From assembly GCA_017993715.1 (NCBI GenBank), contig JAGOME010000003.1:1-64000 (forward strand): 64,000 nucleotides of DNA, read 5' to 3'. Below are positions 26,214 through 34,853 of the stretch, piece by piece (within the stretch, counting starts at the first letter, position 1; every line of letters starts with the position of its first letter). The position numbers and the translations under genes are program-made. This DNA is from Phycicoccus sp. (lineage in GTDB: Bacteria; Actinomycetota; Actinomycetes; Actinomycetales; Dermatophilaceae). The notes beneath the pieces are model-generated. The model saw only the letters and a program-made list of their open reading frames with translations, searched no databases and was not told the origin of the DNA.

Positions 26214-27668
26214 TCACGGCGCCGTGAGACGCGAGCGGATCATCAGCCAGGTCGACCGTGTGAGCAGCACCCACACCGCGAAGAAGACCGCTGCTGTCAC
26301 CCCCGAAACCCAAAGCGGGGCATGGAGTTCGCGGGGCAAGGCCCACAATGTGGCTGCCAGCAGCAGACCCACGGCCACCCGCAGCACCGTGCGCATCACG
26401 GGCACCTGCTCGTCGCGCGACACGCGCCACAGGACGAAGGCGGCCGTGGTTGCGGCGGCAACCAGACCACCGCCGGCGACAGCCACCACGCCGAAGCGGG
26501 GAGCGCACGTGAGCCACACGAGCCCGCCGGCTGCGGCGCCGATCAGCGAGTAGAGCGCTGTTCGACCCGCTCCGGCCGCCGAGCGGGTCGTCAACGCGCT
26601 CACGCCGGGCACCGCCACGCTGGTGGCCAGGACGCCGGTCAGCAGGAGCGGCAGCAACGGCTCAGCCGGGGCGTAGCCGGGCCCCCAGACGAGCCGCAGG
26701 ACGAGCGGCGAGGCGACCACGAGGACGCCGATCGCGCCCGTCATCAGCACCGACACGATCTGGGTGGCCGCGGCCAGCTGCCCGCGAAAGGCATCGAGTT
26801 GTCCCCGGCCCAGCGCCTCGGACATAGAGGGGTAAAGCACCTGGTTGGCTGCGCCCACCATGATGGTCAGGGGGGCGGCGAGCAGGAATGCCGCCGAATA
26901 GAACCCCGCTCCGGCGTCGCCGCCGCCGTAGTGCTCGGCGGCCAACTGGGAGGCCTGCACGAAACCAGCGCTGCTCAAGGTTCCAGCGGCCGCAAAGGCC
27001 GTGAAATGACGGATGTCTTTGGCGAGTGCCGGACTCACGGGGCCGCCGGCGCCCCGCGGCCACCCAGCCCAGGTGTAGACCAGCATGGAGAGGGCGAGCG
27101 GCAGGACGATGAGCACCGAGTGCACCCCGAGCAGCCAGCAGGCAGCGGTGCCGAGCATGGCGCCGGACGCGGTCAGGATGTCCCACCGGGCCGAGGCGGC
27201 AATATGGCGGTGGCCGAAGAACAGGCCGCGGGCCACGGCATACCCTGACAGGCCGAGCGTCAGTGCCCCGACGGCGAGGGCTTCGCTGAGGGAACGGTGG
27301 TAGTAGAAGAAGGTCAAGACCACCGCCACCGCCGAGAGCGGCAGGCTGGTCAGCAGAGCCATCCGTCGCAGGTAGCCGGCGACCGCGCGGGAGGTCGCGA
27401 GGTCGCCCTCCCCGAGGGCCAGCGCCATGTACTTCGAGGCTGCGGCACCGATCGAGGTCGGCCCCACGAGGGACAGCAATTGAGCGCTGGACGTGGAGAC
27501 GGCCACGGCGCCGAGCAACACCTTGTCGCCCGCTCGTCCAGCGGCCCAACTGGTGAAGAATTTGGCGCCGTTGGCGGCGACGAGCCCGACCAGGCTCCCC
27601 GCGCCCCGGCTGCTCAGGGCTTCCGGCTCGACGTCGTCCAAGCTGAGCCGGCGCGGTGGGGTGATCAC
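26214..27668 (-). CDS. Wzx-type polysaccharide flippase (MOP superfamily)
   Basis: 484 residues and about fourteen helices in the repeated pattern of the MATE/PST flippases. There is an early GSLVGLVAANGAKFFTSWAAG and conserved polar residues within helices. It would turn undecaprenyl-linked repeat units to the outer face. The GTG start overlaps the dehydratase stop as GTGA. A second flippase lies in block II, so two repeat units, or one unit with a spare flippase, may be exported. Confidence 0.85.
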   Translation of the reverse strand: MITPPRRLSLDDVEPEALSSRGAGSLVGLVAANGAKFFTSWAAGRAGDKVLLGAVAVSTSSAQLLSLVGPTSIGAAASKYMALALGEGDLATSRAVAGYLRRMALLTSLPLSAVAVVLTFFYYHRSLSEALAVGALTLGLSGYAVARGLFFGHRHIAASARWDILTASGAMLGTAACWLLGVHSVLIVLPLALSMLVYTWAGWPRGAGGPVSPALAKDIRHFTAFAAAGTLSSAGFVQASQLAAEHYGGGDAGAGFYSAAFLLAAPLTIMVGAANQVLYPSMSEALGRGQLDAFRGQLAAATQIVSVLMTGAIGVLVVASPLVLRLVWGPGYAPAEPLLPLLLTGVLATSVAVPGVSALTTRSAAGAGRTALYSLIGAAAGGLVWLTCAPRFGVVAVAGGGLVAAATTAAFVLWRVSRDEQVPVMRTVLRVAVGLLLAATLWALPRELHAPLWVSGVTAAVFFAVWVLLTRSTWLMIRSRLTAP

Positions 27669-29509
27669 TCCGCCACGGCTGGGCCGGCATAGTCCAGCGA
27701 CAAGGCGGTCGCCTTGGTCCAGCTGGCGGCCGACTCGTGGTCGTGGATCTCGTCGCGCGCAAGGCTCTGCGGGTCCAGCGGGGCCACCCGGGCCCCCGTG
27801 ACCAGAGGGTTCTTGGTCCGCTGAGCATCCTCGGCACGCGCGACGAGGTCCTCACTCAACTTCTCGCCCGGACGCAGACCCGTGTAGTTGATCTCGATGC
27901 CCTTGCGCCCAGACATCCGGATCAGGGCCTTGGCGACATTCACGATCTTCTGCGGCACGCCCATGTCAAGGACCATGACCTCGCCGTGACCAGGGGCCGC
28001 GGCAGCGGCTTCGAGGACGAGTTGGCAGGCCTCCGGGATGAGCATGAAGTAGCGCTCGACGTCGGGGTGGGTCACCATGACCGGACCGCCCCGTTCGATC
28101 TGCGCGGTAAAGGCATGGACCACCGAGCCGCGCGAGCCCAGGACGTTGCCGAAGCGGACTGACGACATGCGGCATTCGGGATGTTGCGCGGCCATGCCGG
28201 CGGTGATCCGCTCGGCCACCCGCTTGCTGTAGCCGAGCATGCTCGTCGGGTCGGCTGCCTTGTCGGTGGAGATGTTGACGATGCTCTGCACGCCCGCCTC
28301 GACCGATGCGGTCAGGACGTTAGCGGTCCCGATGACGTTGGACTTGTAGGCCTCGTAAGGGTATTGCTCGAGCAGGGGCAAGTGCTTGAGGGCAGCCGCG
28401 TGGAAAACGATGTCAGGCCGCAGCTCGGTGAAGATCACCCGCAAGGCGTCCAGATCCCGGATATCGACGAGCACCGAGTCGTCGGACTCAAAGAGCCCGG
28501 ACCCGGACATGCTCAACTGCACGGCGTGCAGAGCGGACTCGTCACGGTCCAAGGCATAGAGGGCGCTGGGTCCGAACCGCTTGATCTGGCGGCACAGCTC
28601 CGAGCCGATGGAGCCACCGGCACCGGTGACCAGGACCTTGCGGCCAGAGATCTGGTTGGCAATAGCGGTGGTGTCCAACGTGATCGCCCGTCGGCCGAGC
28701 AGATCGGCCAGGTCCAGGTTGCGCAGGTCGCCGAGCCCCGGATCAGCGATCATGTCGGTCACCGACGGGAGAACGAGGATGCGCAGGCCGGCGCTCTCAG
28801 CCCGGGCCGACAGGTCGGTGATCAGAGCGGAGTCGGCCGAGGGAATGGCGATGGCGAGGGTGTCGGCGGCGTACTCATCGGCCACCCGCTCCAGGGCGGC
28901 CCGCGTGCCGCGGACCCGCACGCCCTCGATGGTCAGCCGCTGCTTGAGGGGGTCGTCGTCGACAAGGGCGACAGGGATATAGGCGCGGGTGCGATCACGC
29001 GTCATGGCCCGGACCAGAACGCGGCCACCCTCACCGGCCCCGAAGACGACGACTCGGGCAGGGTTCTCCACAACCTGCGCGTCCCCTGCCGGGTGGCCCC
29101 GACGGGTCTTCCATTGCCGGACGAGCAGGCGCAAACCAAGCATCCCGACCAGCGCAAACGCCCCTGCGAAGAACGGCACGCTCATCGGGATCAGGGTGCC
29201 CCGCGCGATGAGCACAGGGATGGCGAGCACCAAAGTGGCGGCGGCCACGGTCCGGGCGAGGTCGACGATCTCGTCGAACGAGCCTCGCATGTGCCCGATC
29301 GCATAGGGGCCCAGGGTGAAGCCGAAAACGACCTGCAGGGCCATGGCCACAATGGAGGTGACGACGAACCCGCGCCATGGGATGAGGTCCAATTGCAGGT
29401 CGTGACGCAGCCAGAGGGCGGCGAACATTGCGACCACCCAGACGGCACAGTCGACTCCGGCCCAGGCGATGCGGAACGGATGCTCGGACTCACGAATGCG
29501 GCGGAAAAT
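27665..29509 (-). CDS. membrane-bound UDP-sugar 4,6-dehydratase (CapD/PglF/FlaA1 type)
   Basis: About 614 residues: four N-terminal membrane helices, a first Rossmann unit (VVVFGAGEGGRVLVRAMT) and the SDR catalytic domain (VLVTGAGGSIGSELCRQI). STDKAADPTSMLGYSKRVAE carries the Asp-Lys pair of this family and PGEKLSEDL closes it. It probably converts UDP-GlcNAc to the 4-keto-6-deoxy sugar used by the block I aminotransferase. Start problem: the first helix (RIAWAGVDCAVWVVAMFAAL) and the residues before it are coding-like. Yet no ATG, GTG, TTG or CTG lies between the in-frame upstream TAG and the GTG at 29437. ATT at 29509 has AAAGGA nine bases upstream and is used here; otherwise the protein starts at 29437 with a truncated helix. 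Confidence 0.85.
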   Translation of the reverse strand: MFRRIRESEHPFRIAWAGVDCAVWVVAMFAALWLRHDLQLDLIPWRGFVVTSIVAMALQVVFGFTLGPYAIGHMRGSFDEIVDLARTVAAATLVLAIPVLIARGTLIPMSVPFFAGAFALVGMLGLRLLVRQWKTRRGHPAGDAQVVENPARVVVFGAGEGGRVLVRAMTRDRTRAYIPVALVDDDPLKQRLTIEGVRVRGTRAALERVADEYAADTLAIAIPSADSALITDLSARAESAGLRILVLPSVTDMIADPGLGDLRNLDLADLLGRRAITLDTTAIANQISGRKVLVTGAGGSIGSELCRQIKRFGPSALYALDRDESALHAVQLSMSGSGLFESDDSVLVDIRDLDALRVIFTELRPDIVFHAAALKHLPLLEQYPYEAYKSNVIGTANVLTASVEAGVQSIVNISTDKAADPTSMLGYSKRVAERITAGMAAQHPECRMSSVRFGNVLGSRGSVVHAFTAQIERGGPVMVTHPDVERYFMLIPEACQLVLEAAAAAPGHGEVMVLDMGVPQKIVNVAKALIRMSGRKGIEINYTGLRPGEKLSEDLVARAEDAQRTKNPLVTGARVAPLDPQSLARDEIHDHESAASWTKATALSLDYAGPAVAE

Positions 29510-29681
29510 GGTCGTCGTTCCTTTCGACCCGCGGATGGGCGACGGCGCATCGCGCTAGCTGTTGCTCGGTGAGCGCCAGAGCCACGGTACCCGGGTGGCC
29601 GCTCCCGTCTGAAACGCGACGCGGTTGATCCAGGGGCGCGATGGGGCCGGGCCTGGTGCAGCGGTGTCGGCTCAGAGCCGC

Positions 29682-29687
29682 TAGCGT
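29682..29687 (+). promoter_or_regulatory. -10 box TAGCGT of purN
   Basis: TAGCGT is followed by seven bases and GTG, giving a leaderless start that fixes the purN start codon. Confidence 0.6.
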
Positions 29688-29694
29688 CGCGCCT

Positions 29695-30270
29695 GTGCGC
29701 GTCGTCGTCCTCGTCTCCGGGTCCGGAACCCTGCTCCAGGCGCTGCTGGACGCCGACACCCGGCAGCAGGCTGTGGAGGTGGTCGCCGTCGGCGCCGACC
29801 GCGCGGGCACGGCCGGACTGGAGCGGGCGAGTGCTCGCGGTGTGCCCACCTTTGTCGTCGACCCAGCGGGGCATGCCGACCGGTCGGCCTGGGATGGGGC
29901 GCTTGCGGCGACGATCGCCGACTTTGCGCCGGATCTCGTGGTCTCTGCGGGGTTCATGCGGATTCTCGGGCCGGTGGTGCTGGCCGGTGCCCCCGTCCTG
30001 AACATGCACCCTGCCTTGCTGCCCAGCTTTCCGGGTGCCCACGCCGTGCGTGATGCGCTCGCCTATGGGGTGCAGTTGACCGGGACGACGTGCCATTGGG
30101 TCGACGCCGGGGTCGACACCGGGCCGATCATTGCCCAGGAGGTTGTGGCCGTGCGGCCCGACGATGACGAGACGACTCTCCACGAGCGGATCAAGGTCGT
30201 GGAGCGTGCTCTGCTCGTCGAGGTGGTCGCGGACCTGGCCGCGGGGCGCCGATCCTGGCCGCAACGCTAG
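29695..30270 (+). CDS. purN: phosphoribosylglycinamide formyltransferase
   Basis: 191 residues. Transfers a formyl group from 10-formyl-tetrahydrofolate to GAR, the third step of purine synthesis. Visible: VRVVVLVSGSGTLLQALLD at the start, the catalytic Asn-His in NMHPALLPSFPG, and the Asp in THWVDAGVDTGPII-type sequence (here CHWVDAGVDTGPIIAQE). GTG at 29695 is set by the leaderless promoter; the longer frame begins in a noncoding stretch. The TAG stop lies within the -10 box of purH. Confidence 0.95.
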   Translation: MRVVVLVSGSGTLLQALLDADTRQQAVEVVAVGADRAGTAGLERASARGVPTFVVDPAGHADRSAWDGALAATIADFAPDLVVSAGFMRILGPVVLAGAPVLNMHPALLPSFPGAHAVRDALAYGVQLTGTTCHWVDAGVDTGPIIAQEVVAVRPDDDETTLHERIKVVERALLVEVVADLAAGRRSWPQR

Positions 30271-30273
30271 AAT
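30268..30273 (+). promoter_or_regulatory. -10 box TAGAAT of purH, overlapping the purN stop
   Basis: TAGAAT begins with the TAG stop codon of purN. A start about seven bases downstream places the 5' end of the transcript at the first stem of the ZTP riboswitch, so the switch is the very start of the mRNA. Confidence 0.55.
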
Positions 30274-30275
30274 CG

Positions 30276-30346
30276 AGTCGACGACTGGCGCGGGTGGGTC
30301 ACCACCGGGAAGTCTGCTGGGGTTGCATCGCCCGCCTGGGTGCCCC
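30276..30346 (+). promoter_or_regulatory. ZTP riboswitch (pfl motif) upstream of purH
   Basis: The leader contains the conserved pieces in order: GACTGGCG, GGGTGGGTCACCACCGGGAA, a variable linker, and CCGCCTGGGTG as the second ligand-binding element. The motif senses ZMP/ZTP, the intermediate that builds up when 10-formyl-tetrahydrofolate is short, and switches on purine and one-carbon genes. ZMP is the substrate of PurH, so the location is as expected. The bases that follow (to 30384) would hold the expression platform near the GGAG ribosome site. Confidence 0.8.
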
Positions 30347-30384
30347 CGTCTCCCGCTGTCGTCCCACCTCGAAACGGAGCCGTC

Positions 30385-32013
30385 ATGGCCGTCGTCGTCA
30401 CCCCTCCCGGTCCCACGCAGGACGTCCGCCCGGTGCGGCGGGCGCTCATCTCGGTCTTCGACAAGACCGGGCTGGAGGATCTCGTCCTTGGCCTGAATGC
30501 CGCGGGCGTCGAGCTGGTCTCGACGGGCGGCTCGGCCGGGCTCATCGCGGGCCTCGGCCTCCCAGTGACCGGCGTCGAGGAGCTGACCGGCTTCCCCGAG
30601 TGCCTCGAGGGGCGAGTCAAGACCCTGCATCCCATGGTGCACGCGGGGCTGCTGGCTGACACGCGCAAACCCGACCATCTCGCCCAGCTCACCGAGCTCG
30701 GCGTCACACCCTTCGACCTCGTCGTGGTCAACCTTTACCCGTTCGCCGACACGGTCGCCTCCGGGGCTGCCGCCGATCAAATCGTCGAGAACATCGACAT
30801 TGGGGGCCCCTCCATGGTCCGGGCGGCCGCCAAGAACCACCCGAGCGTTGCTGTCGTCGTCGACCCTGGCGCCTATGGCGAGGTTCTCGACGCCGTCCGC
30901 GCCGGAGGTTTCACCTTCGCCCAGCGTCAGGCGCTGGCGGCGCAGGCCTTCGTGCACACCGCGACGTACGACGTGCACGTGGCATCCTGGATGGGCAATG
31001 CCTATGTCGACACCTCTGCGGGGACCGGCTTCCCGGCGTGGCTGGGGGCAACGTGGGCTCAGGCCGGCGTGCTGCGCTACGGCGAGAACCCGCACCAGAG
31101 CGCGGCGCTGTATGTCAACGGCTACCAGCCGCACCCGGGGTTGGCTCAGGCGCAGGTGCTGCACGGCAAGGAGATGTCGTACAACAACTACGTGGATGCC
31201 GATGCGGCCGTGCGCGCGGCCTACGACCAGGGCGACCAGCCGACCTGCGCGATCATCAAGCACGCCAACCCGTGCGGGATTGCCGTGGGCGCGGACATCG
31301 CGCAGGCGCACTCCCGCTCCCACGCCTGCGACCCGGTGTCGGCCTTCGGCGGGATCATCGCCGTCAACCGCCCGGTGACAGCGGCCATGGCTGAGCAGGT
31401 CAAGGACATCTTCACCGAGGTCGTGGTGGCTCCGGCTTTTGAGGAGGAGGCGTTGGCCATCCTCACGGCCAAAAAGAACGTGCGGCTGTTGCAGTGTGCG
31501 GCCCCCACCGCTGGTGGCATCGAGGTGCGGCCGATCTCCGGAGGCCTGCTCATGCAGCAGCGCGACGCCGTGGATGCGGTGGTCCGCGATGACGCCGGAG
31601 ACGTCGTCGGGGGCGATGGCGCCGACCATTGGCGCTTGGTGGCTGGACAGGCCGCCGATCGGGCCACCCTGGCCGACCTGGAGTTCTCCTGGCGAGCCGT
31701 GCGCGCCGTGAAGTCCAACGCCATCCTGCTGGCACGTGACGGAGCCTCGGTCGGGATCGGCATGGGTCAGGTCAACCGGGTCGACTCCTGCCGACTGGCC
31801 GTGGAGCGGGCGGGCGAGGAGCGGGCACGCGGCGCAGTGGCGTCCTCGGACGCGTTCTTCCCGTTTGCTGACGGTCTGCAGGTCCTCCTGGACGCCGGGG
31901 TGCGCGCCGTCGTCGCCCCTGGTGGCTCGATGCGCGACGCCGAGGTGGTTGCGGCGGCCCAGGCCGCTGGCGTGACGCTGTACTTCACCGGCACTCGGCA
32001 CTTCGCCCACTGA
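30385..32013 (+). CDS. purH: AICAR transformylase / IMP cyclohydrolase
   Basis: 542 residues. Bifunctional enzyme of the last two purine steps. The N-terminal MGS-like cyclohydrolase domain (about 1-200) begins [16 protein letters not shown] and contains [18 protein letters not shown]. The transformylase domain carries the Lys-His pair in [15 protein letters not shown] and ends FFPFADGLQ...[15 protein letters not shown] at 30385 is taken because GGAG precedes it and the riboswitch ends upstream; in-frame codons before it lie in the leader. A 70-bp repeat follows the stop. Confidence 0.97.
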   Translation: MAVVVTPPGPTQDVRPVRRALISVFDKTGLEDLVLGLNAAGVELVSTGGSAGLIAGLGLPVTGVEELTGFPECLEGRVKTLHPMVHAGLLADTRKPDHLAQLTELGVTPFDLVVVNLYPFADTVASGAAADQIVENIDIGGPSMVRAAAKNHPSVAVVVDPGAYGEVLDAVRAGGFTFAQRQALAAQAFVHTATYDVHVASWMGNAYVDTSAGTGFPAWLGATWAQAGVLRYGENPHQSAALYVNGYQPHPGLAQAQVLHGKEMSYNNYVDADAAVRAAYDQGDQPTCAIIKHANPCGIAVGADIAQAHSRSHACDPVSAFGGIIAVNRPVTAAMAEQVKDIFTEVVVAPAFEEEALAILTAKKNVRLLQCAAPTAGGIEVRPISGGLLMQQRDAVDAVVRDDAGDVVGGDGADHWRLVAGQAADRATLADLEFSWRAVRAVKSNAILLARDGASVGIGMGQVNRVDSCRLAVERAGEERARGAVASSDAFFPFADGLQVLLDAGVRAVVAPGGSMRDAEVVAAAQAAGVTLYFTGTRHFAH

Positions 32014-32042
32014 CCAGGCCATCCGCCCCATCCGCCCCACGC

Positions 32043-32112
32043 TTCCCAACTTTCCCGCCTGAAGCGCCAAGGTGCGGGTTCGCAGGGGTTCTTTTCCCCT
32101 GCGAACCCACAC
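32043..32112 (-). repeat. 70-bp hairpin-tail repeat, copy B
   Basis: The arms are at 32072-32088 and 32096-32112, with one G:A difference near the end of the stem. The loop is TTCTTTT on the plus strand (AAAAGAA in the repeat's own direction). The tail (32043-32071) lies on the left and contains CCCAACTTTCCCGCCT. It lies between purH and folD. Confidence 0.85.
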
Positions 32113-32211
32113 CTTCCGGATCGGCACCTGGCGCCCGGCGGGCCACACCCGGACTCCACAATGTTCCACGACGTGGTCGCCGAAGCCTCCGGCCCTGGAC
32201 CGTGAGCGTGG

Positions 32212-32217
32212 AAGAAT
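32212..32217 (+). promoter_or_regulatory. -10-like AAGAAT of folD
   Basis: AAGAAT is followed by seven bases and the folD GTG, the leaderless spacing, though the first base is A. The box overlaps a GAATGCCG octamer (32214-32221). Confidence 0.35.
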
Positions 32218-32224
32218 GCCGCGC

Positions 32225-33094
32225 GTGACCGCACAGATCCTCGACGGCAAGGCCATCCTCGCGACCATCAAGGACGAGTTGCGCGAGCGCGTGGCTCGGC
32301 TGGCCGAGCATGGCGTGGTCCCGGGTCTGGGGACGGTCCTCGTCGGCAACGACCCCGGTTCGCAGTGGTATGTCGGGGCCAAACACAAGGACTGTGCCGA
32401 GATCGGCATCGCTTCGATCCGTCGGGACCTGCCGGCGACATCGACTCTCGAGGAGGTGCTCGAGGTCGTCCAGGCCCTCAACGCCGACCCGGCCTGCACC
32501 GGCTTCATCGTCCAGCAGCCCACTGGGCTGGACGAGAACACCATCCTCTCTGCGGTGGACCCCGCCAAGGACGTCGACGGCCTGCACCCGACCAATCTCG
32601 GCTGGCTCGTCCTCGGCGAGCCCGCTCCGCTGCCGTGCACGCCGGTCGGGTGTGTCGAGTTGTTGCGTCGCTCCGGCATCGAGATCAAAGGCGCCAAGGT
32701 CGTCGTCGTCGGACGCGGCATCACGGTGGGGCGGCCGCTCGGCCTCATCCTGACGCGGCGCTCCGAGAATGCCACGGTGACGTTGTGTCACACCGGCACC
32801 CGAGACCTGGCTGCGGAGGTGCGTCAGGCCGATATCGTCGTCGCCGCTGCGGGTGTCCCCGGCATCATTACGGCCGACATGGTCAAGCCGGGCGCGGCCG
32901 TCCTGGATGTGGGCGTCTCGCGAGTGGTCGAGGACGACGGTCGCAGCAGAGTCGCCGGAGACGTCGCCGATGAGGTGTGGGATGTCGCTGGGTGGGTGAG
33001 TCCCAACCCTGGAGGGGTGGGTCCGATGACCCGGGCGATGCTGCTGTCCAACGTGGTGTTGGCGGCTGAGCAGGCGCTGGCGGCCCGTGGCTGA
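32225..33094 (+). CDS. folD: methylenetetrahydrofolate dehydrogenase/cyclohydrolase
   Basis: 289 residues. Makes 10-formyl-tetrahydrofolate, the cofactor of PurN and PurH upstream. The N-terminal domain has the catalytic region [21 protein letters not shown] with the active Lys, and [24 protein letters not shown]. The NADP domain has [20 protein letters not shown] at 32225 gives the standard [11 protein letters not shown] start; the frame extends upstream only into a repeat. The stop overlaps the next gene by eight bases. Confidence 0.96.
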   Translation: MTAQILDGKAILATIKDELRERVARLAEHGVVPGLGTVLVGNDPGSQWYVGAKHKDCAEIGIASIRRDLPATSTLEEVLEVVQALNADPACTGFIVQQPTGLDENTILSAVDPAKDVDGLHPTNLGWLVLGEPAPLPCTPVGCVELLRRSGIEIKGAKVVVVGRGITVGRPLGLILTRRSENATVTLCHTGTRDLAAEVRQADIVVAAAGVPGIITADMVKPGAAVLDVGVSRVVEDDGRSRVAGDVADEVWDVAGWVSPNPGGVGPMTRAMLLSNVVLAAEQALAARG

Positions 33095-33464
33095 GTCGCG
33101 TCCTTCCATCCCGAATGCCGTCGCCGTCGAGCGGACCGGTGGGGGTCCCGCGAGCCCGCCTCGCTCGGTCGAGGATCGGGACGCGCCGCCGCCGGTCATG
33201 GAGCATCTCAATCTCTGGTGGCTGCTCGCTTTTGGCTGCGTCGGTGGCGTGGCCTTTGCCGCGACGGATCACCTGTGGCGCTCATGGGGGACCTTTGGCG
33301 GGACGCTCGTTTTGTGCGCGATCCTTCGAGTGTTCCTGCCGGATGAGGTCGCCGGCGGCCTGGTCGTGCGTCGGCGCTGGGTCGACGTGGCGACGCTGCT
33401 CCTCCTGGGTGTCGCCATCGCATTGGTGGGCTGGCAGCTCAACCTGACTCCGCTGCGCCTGTAA
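33087..33464 (+). CDS. DUF3017 small membrane protein
   Basis: 125 residues: a polar, proline-rich N-terminus of about 40 residues, then three hydrophobic helices ([44 protein letters not shown]). Length, topology and position directly after folD fit the DUF3017 family, which accompanies folD in many actinobacteria; no function is known. It overlaps the end of folD and is probably translated with it. Confidence 0.8.
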   Translation: MAESRPSIPNAVAVERTGGGPASPPRSVEDRDAPPPVMEHLNLWWLLAFGCVGGVAFAATDHLWRSWGTFGGTLVLCAILRVFLPDEVAGGLVVRRRWVDVATLLLLGVAIALVGWQLNLTPLRL

Positions 33465-33481
33465 GCTCTCGCGCCCCCCAC

Positions 33482-33551
33482 GTCCCAACTTTCCCGCCTC
33501 AAGTGGGTTCGTGAGGGTTCGCCCGTGTTCTTAACCCCTGCGAACCCGCAC
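33482..33551 (-). repeat. 70-bp hairpin-tail repeat, copy C (left end of the unit)
   Basis: The tail (33482-33510) is intact. The arm at 33535-33551 matches the consensus and the arm at 33511-33527 has several changes, so this stem is partly degraded. The loop is TTCTTAA. Confidence 0.8.
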
Positions 33552-33592
33552 CTTCATGTTGTCCGCACGTCCCCCGCACCTTCATGTTGTCC
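33545..33592 (+). repeat. 20-bp direct repeat at the inner edge of copy C
   Basis: CCCGCACCTTCATGTTGTCC occurs perfectly at 33545-33564 and 33573-33592, a 28-bp period. The first copy starts inside the hairpin arm, so the repeat junction itself seems to have been duplicated. Confidence 0.85.
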
Positions 33593-33674
33593 ACAAGGCC
33601 GCCCGGGCCGCCGCGATATCCCCAGATTCGCCCGAGGGCTTCGCGAACCTCAGGCGCAGGTCAACGCTGCGACC

Positions 33675-34592
33675 ATGACTCACGCACTCGACCCGGTCGC
33701 GGTCTCCTTGGCCCGCGCGCAGCAGGGCATGCTCACCACCGCGCAGGCGCGAGCCGCCGGCCTGTCGCCTTTCGCCCTGGCTCGCCTGGTCCAACAGGAC
33801 ATCCTCAAACACCCCGGGCGCGGTCTGTATGCCGTCGCGAGCCTGGTCGACACCGCGCCGGAAGCGTGGCATCGACACCTGATGTCCGGTGCCCGACTCA
33901 TGTATCCGGATGCGGTCTTCACAGGCGTGAGCGCCGTGCTCGCCCATGAGGTCCGGGTCTGGGACGCAGACCTGGCGCGCCCACAGCTCCTGCGGCCGGT
34001 CCGGCGCGGCACCACCATGGCGTGCTTTCACCTGCGTCCCGAGCGGGCGGGCGCCACGATCGCCACCGAGCTGGGGGAGACGGTGCTGCTCGCCGACGCG
34101 CTGGTCCAGCTGGCCGCTGACGACGGCATCGCCTCCGGGGTCGCGAGCATGGACCACGCCCTCCACGAGGGCAAGGTCACCCGCGACGAGCTCGAGGCGG
34201 CCCTGGACGCCGTCGCCCTCTGGCCAGGCTCGTCCAGGGCCAAGTCCGCAGTCCTGCACAGTGACGGGCGGCGTGAGTCGGTTGCTGAGTCGCGATGCGC
34301 GCTCGTCATGGCCCTGAAGGGGATCGACGTCATCCCGCAGTTCGAGGTCCGCGACCCCAAGGGTGACTTCGTGGCCCGGGTGGACTTCCTTATTGAGGGC
34401 ACCAACATCGTCATTGAGGTCGACGGCAAGGTCAAATATGCGTCGGGCGACCCGGAGGTGCTCTGGGCGGAGAAGAAACGGGAGGACGACATTCGGCGAG
34501 CCGGTTGTGTGGTGGTTCGGGTGACCTGGGCGGACCTGGAGCGGCTTGACCGGCTTGTCGCCAAGGTGTCCCAGGCGCTGCGAGCGGCCTAG
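33675..34592 (+). CDS. AbiEi-like winged helix plus DUF559 endonuclease-like protein
   Basis: 305 residues. The N-terminal 60 residues (RAQQGMLTTAQARAAGL, then HPGRGLYAVASL) match the winged-helix AbiEi_4 domain of type IV antitoxins. A middle region follows. The C-terminal 100 residues are a DUF559/Vsr-like nuclease fold: Glu in VAESR, Asp in RVDFLIEG, and the PD-(D/E)xK-like IVIEVDGKVKY. EKKREDDIRRAGCVVVRVTW ends the core. The family is very common in actinobacteria and usually assigned to defence or unknown function; no AbiEii toxin partner is adjacent. ATG at 33675 is clear. The gene is the sole cargo of a repeat-bounded unit. Confidence 0.85.
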   Translation: MTHALDPVAVSLARAQQGMLTTAQARAAGLSPFALARLVQQDILKHPGRGLYAVASLVDTAPEAWHRHLMSGARLMYPDAVFTGVSAVLAHEVRVWDADLARPQLLRPVRRGTTMACFHLRPERAGATIATELGETVLLADALVQLAADDGIASGVASMDHALHEGKVTRDELEAALDAVALWPGSSRAKSAVLHSDGRRESVAESRCALVMALKGIDVIPQFEVRDPKGDFVARVDFLIEGTNIVIEVDGKVKYASGDPEVLWAEKKREDDIRRAGCVVVRVTWADLERLDRLVAKVSQALRAA

Positions 34593-34853
34593 CCCTGGGG
34601 TTCATGCCGAACGGCTGAGCCACCGAGTGGATGCGGACCGGGTGTGGAGATGATGGTAAATGCCGGCGGCGCTGCCCAGGATGGACGCGGGGCCGGGTCG
34701 GGAGCGGCCTTCGACGAGGTCGTCGGCTAGGACACGCCAAGCGTTCTGAGAGCCGGACGGCGGCCGGGGGCTCTGGGCGGGAGCGGACGAGAGCGGGCGG
34801 GAGCGGGCGGCATTCCGGCGCGCCCTCTCTGACCCGGTGGGACCAAACAGAAC

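Noticed and set aside
29191..32775. 1194-codon open frame on the minus strand
   Set aside because: It lies opposite purN, purH, folD and the dehydratase, whose products are unmistakable. The translation is low-complexity and Arg/His/Gly-rich, as expected of a GC-driven antisense shadow.
33675..34592. Complete type IV toxin-antitoxin system
   Set aside because: Only the AbiEi-like winged helix is present, fused to a nuclease-like domain; no AbiEii nucleotidyltransferase gene is adjacent.
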